Assembly: GCA_002067705.1 (NCBI GenBank)
Contig: MVRL01000163.1
Location: 1-34,233, forward strand
Source: Methanosaeta sp. PtaU1.Bin112
GTDB taxonomy: Archaea > Halobacteriota > Methanosarcinia > Methanotrichales > Methanotrichaceae
Direction: 5' to 3'
Length of the DNA stretch: 34,233 bases
In this document: positions 31,279-34,233 of the stretch, one piece after another
Layout of the letters: each line of letters opens with the position of its first letter
How positions within the stretch are numbered: position 1 is the stretch's first letter
The notes under the pieces: generated by a model
Seen by the model: the letters and a program-made list of their open reading frames with translations, nothing else
What the model was told of the DNA's origin: nothing
Database searches by the model: none
Translations under genes and position numbers: made by a program

Positions 31279-31906
31279 GAGCGAGTTTACCGTTCTCAAG
31301 GGCATCGATCTGCAGATAGAAGAGGGCGAGTTCATTGCCCTCATGGGGCCATCAGGCAGCGGAAAATCCACCCTAATGAACATTGTGGGCTGCCTGGACC
31401 GACCCTCTAGCGGCCGCTTCCTGCTCCTGGATCAGGACATCAGCCAGACTTCAGATGATGAGCTTGCTCGCATCAGAAGAGTGGAGCTGGGATTCATCTT
31501 CCAGACCTTCAATCTCATAGGTAGAATCAGCGTTCTGAAGAACGTTGAGGTTCCCATGATGCTCAGCGGCCTATCTCGAGAGAAACGCAGGGATCGGGCG
31601 CTAAGTCTCCTGGAATCGGTGGGCATCTCCCATCGCGCCAATTTCAGCCCGCTGAACATCTCCGGTGGAGAGAGACAGAGGGTGGCCATTGCCCGAGCCC
31701 TGGCTAATGATCCCAAGATAATCATCGCCGATGAGCCTACCGGAAACCTGGACCTGAAGAACAGCAACGAAGTTATGAAAATCCTGAGCAATTTGAACAG
31801 AGAGGGCAGAACCATAATTATGGTCACCCACAATCCCGAGATAACCGAGAACTGCAGTCGCGTCATCAGGCTTAGAGACGGACGCATTCTGGAGAACGCA
31901 TCATGA
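31217..31906 (+). CDS. ABC transporter ATP-binding protein, MacB/LolD-like
   Basis: A 229-residue ATPase of the MacB/LolD/FtsE group. Walker A is GPSGSGKST (44-52) and the Q-loop is FIFQTFNLIG. The signature is ISGGERQRVAIARAL (148-162), with Walker B IIIADEPTGNLD (168-179) and H-loop VTHNPE. GTG 31217 is the best start, giving IIELEDIQKKYRIG as expected near the N-terminus. It overlaps the AbrB-type gene by 62 bases and the next gene by 4. Together with the permease at 32830 it forms a type VII (mechanotransmission-type) ABC system, usually moving lipids, peptides or driving periplasmic work rather than import. Confidence 0.93.
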   Translation: MTVISRIIELEDIQKKYRIGESEFTVLKGIDLQIEEGEFIALMGPSGSGKSTLMNIVGCLDRPSSGRFLLLDQDISQTSDDELARIRRVELGFIFQTFNLIGRISVLKNVEVPMMLSGLSREKRRDRALSLLESVGISHRANFSPLNISGGERQRVAIARALANDPKIIIADEPTGNLDLKNSNEVMKILSNLNREGRTIIMVTHNPEITENCSRVIRLRDGRILENAS

Positions 31907-32817
31907 AGAATATAATTTTAAGTTTATTATTTGTCCTGCTCGCCGCAGGCCTGGCATCATCTTATGAGTACCACATGCCTGTGAATATTGAGGCCACACT
32001 GACTCCAGCTGTGCTCCTGCCAGGTGACGAGGCCATACTGGCCATACAGATGTCCAATGGAGCTGCCGCCTATGGAGCCGGCAAAGACGCAGGTGCAGGA
32101 AGCTCAGCCGCCGGCACCCTGCTATCGACGCCGATCAACAGAACCACTCTGAAGAGCACTGCGGATCTGTTGGTCCTGACGGAAGATAGCCGTGACCTGG
32201 GGATGATTGGACCCAATGATAAGATCACCGTCTATTATAAAGTCAAAGCTGCAAACAAAATCAGCAGCGGAACGCATCTGCTCGACTTTCGGGTTTCAGG
32301 CGGCTATGATATGACCACCATCAACCGGGAGATTCCACTCAAGGTTGATGATACGGCAGTAAGCATGGCCCGAGCTGAGACCGATGCTTCCAACTTCAAC
32401 CTCAATGTCGCAAATCCCAGAGAAAACACCCTCAACGCCGTAACCATTGTGCCTTCCGCCAAGGGGATAGTCTTCTCGCCGGATGAATACTACATCGGCA
32501 CCATGGACCCGGACGAGGTCTTCACCATAAGCTTTGGCATAAAATCAGAAGACGCTGCAAAGCCCTTGAAAGGGCCGATGAACATCAGCTTCATCGCCAA
32601 GTTCAAAAACGGCGATAACTGGCATACTTCCCAGCCATATGTCACCACATACACTCCGCCAAAGACTGCAGACAGCCAGAGTAGCTACCTTATCCCTGCA
32701 GGAGCTGCAGTGTTGATCTTGCTTGCCCTCGGAGGATATTACTATCGCCGGAGAAAGCAGAACGGCAAGAGCAACGGAGACAATAGCAGATCTCAAAAAG
32801 AGAGCCGAGCGTTTTAG
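31903..32817 (+). CDS. membrane-anchored extracellular protein of the MacB-like ABC operon
   Basis: The 304-residue protein has a signal peptide (about 1-19), an extracellular beta-rich region, then a C-terminal membrane span YLIPAGAAVLILLALGGYYY followed by RRRKQ, so it is anchored with its tail inside. The ectodomain reads like two Ig-like/COG1361-type S-layer-associated domains (VNIEATLTPAVLLPGDEAIL and FNLNVANPRENTLNAVTIV, cited by their ends). Its ATG overlaps the ATPase stop by 4 bases and it precedes the permease by 12. The position matches that of the MacA-type adaptor in bacteria, but the sequence is not MacA. It may be the archaeal substitute. Confidence 0.8.
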   Translation: MKNIILSLLFVLLAAGLASSYEYHMPVNIEATLTPAVLLPGDEAILAIQMSNGAAAYGAGKDAGAGSSAAGTLLSTPINRTTLKSTADLLVLTEDSRDLGMIGPNDKITVYYKVKAANKISSGTHLLDFRVSGGYDMTTINREIPLKVDDTAVSMARAETDASNFNLNVANPRENTLNAVTIVPSAKGIVFSPDEYYIGTMDPDEVFTISFGIKSEDAAKPLKGPMNISFIAKFKNGDNWHTSQPYVTTYTPPKTADSQSSYLIPAGAAVLILLALGGYYYRRRKQNGKSNGDNSRSQKESRAF

Positions 32818-32829
32818 GGACGGTGGCTG

Positions 32830-34059
32830 ATGAATCTTCCTGACATCCTGGAGTTTATAGCCGTCGGATTCAAAGCGGACCGCTTCAAGACACTCATGTC
32901 CTCCCTGGGAATAATCATTGGAGTCATGGCCATAGTGGTCATGCTCTCGGTTGGCGAGGGGCTCTATTCAGGAGTCTCCTCGCAATTCTCTTCCCTTGAT
33001 CTGGATATGATCCGCGTCATGCCGGGTAGTGCCCATTTCGGAGGGCCTGGGGCGGGCAATGCCAACAGAAACCCTGCTGAGCCTGCGAAGTTCACAGATA
33101 AGGACACCAAGGTACTGGAGAATGTTGTGGGCGTGAAAAACGTCGCTCCGCGAAGCTCTGCCAATGTGGTGGTCGCCTTCCGGAACACCAATGCCTCAGC
33201 CAGCCTCACCGGGGTGGACCCGGATAAAGAAGAAGACCTCAAGGAAGAGGTGGAGCAGGGGCGCTTTCTCACCGGCTCAGACTACAAGTCGATCGTGATC
33301 GGCTATGGAGTCTCAAACGACCTGTTCCGCATGAGAGTTACGCCGGGAAATAAGATTCGGCTCTACTACGAGGACCGCTACATGGACTTCAAGGTGGTGG
33401 GTGTAATGGAGAAGTCGGATGAGACCTCGTTTGGCGCCGGGCCCGGCAGCAGCGCAGACAATGTTATGTACGTCACCCACAAGGCCATGGAGGAGCTGAA
33501 GGGCGAGGACAATTACTACTATGGCAACTTCCAGGTGACCGTCTACGACCCGGAGCAGGTGGAGAGCATCATTGAGAAGATCAAGAACGACCTGAAAAGA
33601 TACCATAAGGATGAGGCATACGACGCAACCACTGCTCGCGATATGCTCTCTTCGCTGATGAGCGTGCTGTCCATGATCAAGTACGCTCTGGCTGGCATCG
33701 GAGCCATCTCCCTGCTTGTGGGGGGAATCGGCATCGCCAATGTGATGATGCTCACCGTGAAAGAGAGAATAAGGGAGATAGGCGTCATGAAGGCATTGGG
33801 CGCGACCACCAGGGATATCCGCATACAGTACCTGCTGGAGGCGGGAGTGCTGGGTGTGGTCTCCAGCATCATAGGAATTGCCCTGGGGGTGATGGTCTCC
33901 TATCTCATCGGGTCGCTGGCCTCATTGCCATCGGCCATAACCTATCAGTCTATCGTGCTCGGCGCGCTCTTCGGGGTGGTCACCACCACCATCGCCGGTG
34001 TCTATCCGGCCAACCGGGCCGCTAAGCTTGATCCCATTGAGGCCTTGCGGGCGGAATAA
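32830..34059 (+). CDS. ABC transporter permease, MacB/FtsX family
   Basis: The 409-residue permease has the four-span MacB layout. The first span is near residues 18-40 (SLGIIIGVMAIVVMLSVGEG). A large extracellular MacB-type domain (about 45-270) follows, with RVMPGS and VENV-like VLENVVGVKNVAPRSS. Three C-terminal spans are ALAGIGAISLLVGGIGIANV, VVSSIIGIALGVMVSYLIG and IVLGALFGVVTTTIAG. GGIGIANVMMLTVKERIREIG and VYPANRAAKLDPIEALR are hallmark MacB motifs. It closes the operon. Confidence 0.93.
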   Translation: MNLPDILEFIAVGFKADRFKTLMSSLGIIIGVMAIVVMLSVGEGLYSGVSSQFSSLDLDMIRVMPGSAHFGGPGAGNANRNPAEPAKFTDKDTKVLENVVGVKNVAPRSSANVVVAFRNTNASASLTGVDPDKEEDLKEEVEQGRFLTGSDYKSIVIGYGVSNDLFRMRVTPGNKIRLYYEDRYMDFKVVGVMEKSDETSFGAGPGSSADNVMYVTHKAMEELKGEDNYYYGNFQVTVYDPEQVESIIEKIKNDLKRYHKDEAYDATTARDMLSSLMSVLSMIKYALAGIGAISLLVGGIGIANVMMLTVKERIREIGVMKALGATTRDIRIQYLLEAGVLGVVSSIIGIALGVMVSYLIGSLASLPSAITYQSIVLGALFGVVTTTIAGVYPANRAAKLDPIEALRAE

Positions 34060-34195
34060 GGAAGTCCTTCCTGCCTCAGGCTAAATAAATTTTTGTCACT
34101 TGCGGCCTAAAAGAAGAACAAGTGCCAAGAGAAATGCTTGGAGAGACTCGGAGAAGAGCTAGTGCCATTTCAACTTGATTTTTCTTGGAAATAAG
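34060..34195. other. non-coding end of the window
   Basis: No gene is visible after the permease stop. A run of five T at 34090-34094 may help end the upstream operon. Confidence 0.3.
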
Positions 34196-34205
34196 CTTTA
34201 TATTA
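34196..34205 (+). promoter_or_regulatory. TATA box for a gene beyond the window
   Basis: CTTTATATTA preceded by GGAAATAAG looks like a TATA box with BRE-like sequence. Its start site would lie near 34227, so the served gene is outside the window. Confidence 0.45.
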
Positions 34206-34233
34206 TTAAACATACTCTTTATTCAGCAAAGGG

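Overview
The window looks like a chromosomal segment from a methanogenic archaeon, most likely a Methanothrix (Methanosaeta)-like member of the Methanotrichales/Methanosarcinales. The evidence is three genes of coenzyme F430 synthesis (cfbA, cfbE, cfbD), a homoaconitase/homoisocitrate-dehydrogenase-type pair of the kind used for coenzyme B, an Isf/AfpA flavoprotein pair, an archaeal SecE, a family B DNA polymerase ending in PCNA-binding motifs, GatCAB, and AT-rich archaeal TATA boxes in front of many genes. The genus is inferred from gene content and style only. No rRNA, tRNA, CRISPR array or intact insertion sequence was seen.

Layout. 1-1432: two small secreted proteins on the minus strand, one His/aromatic-rich and one with a 47-residue tandem repeat. 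1576-3832 (minus): aconitase-type small subunit, a conserved protein of unknown function, and a decarboxylating dehydrogenase, overlapping one another. 4010-5519 (plus): a perfect palindrome, a small apparently frameshifted gene, then isf and afpA. 5963-8693 (plus): cfbA-cfbE-cfbD. 8741-11323 (minus): secE, and a panE-gerW-methyltransferase string. 11448-14771 (plus): a free-standing copy of an M6-protease N-terminal domain, a full M6 metalloprotease with two P-domains, and a class I glutamine amidotransferase. 14805-20627 (minus): a four-gene unit described below. 20735-23425 (plus): DNA polymerase B. 23422-24579 (minus): response-regulator/histidine-kinase hybrid. 24927-25493 (plus): secreted protein. 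25659-28777 (minus): gatC-gatA-gatB. 29118-30434 (plus): FAD-dependent oxidoreductase. 30831-34059 (plus): HTH protein, AbrB-type protein, and a MacB-like ABC transporter (ATPase, membrane-anchored surface protein, permease).

The most unusual region is 14805-20627. Reading on the minus strand it holds a 71-residue secreted leader protein, an 872-residue protein that joins a periplasmic-binding-type sensor domain to a pentapeptide-repeat beta-helix of about 500 residues, an orphan BMP/PnrA-type binding protein with no transporter beside it, and a second secreted pentapeptide-repeat protein that is a collinear paralogue of the first helix. The two helices are rich in N-x-S/T sequons. I infer an extracellular ligand-sensing or surface-structural system that I do not recognise as described.

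Other points of interest are the unknown protein inside the coenzyme B-type cluster, the separate M6 prodomain copy beside the protease, two tandem PIP-like boxes at the polymerase C-terminus, and several perfect palindromes or direct repeats placed next to TATA boxes.
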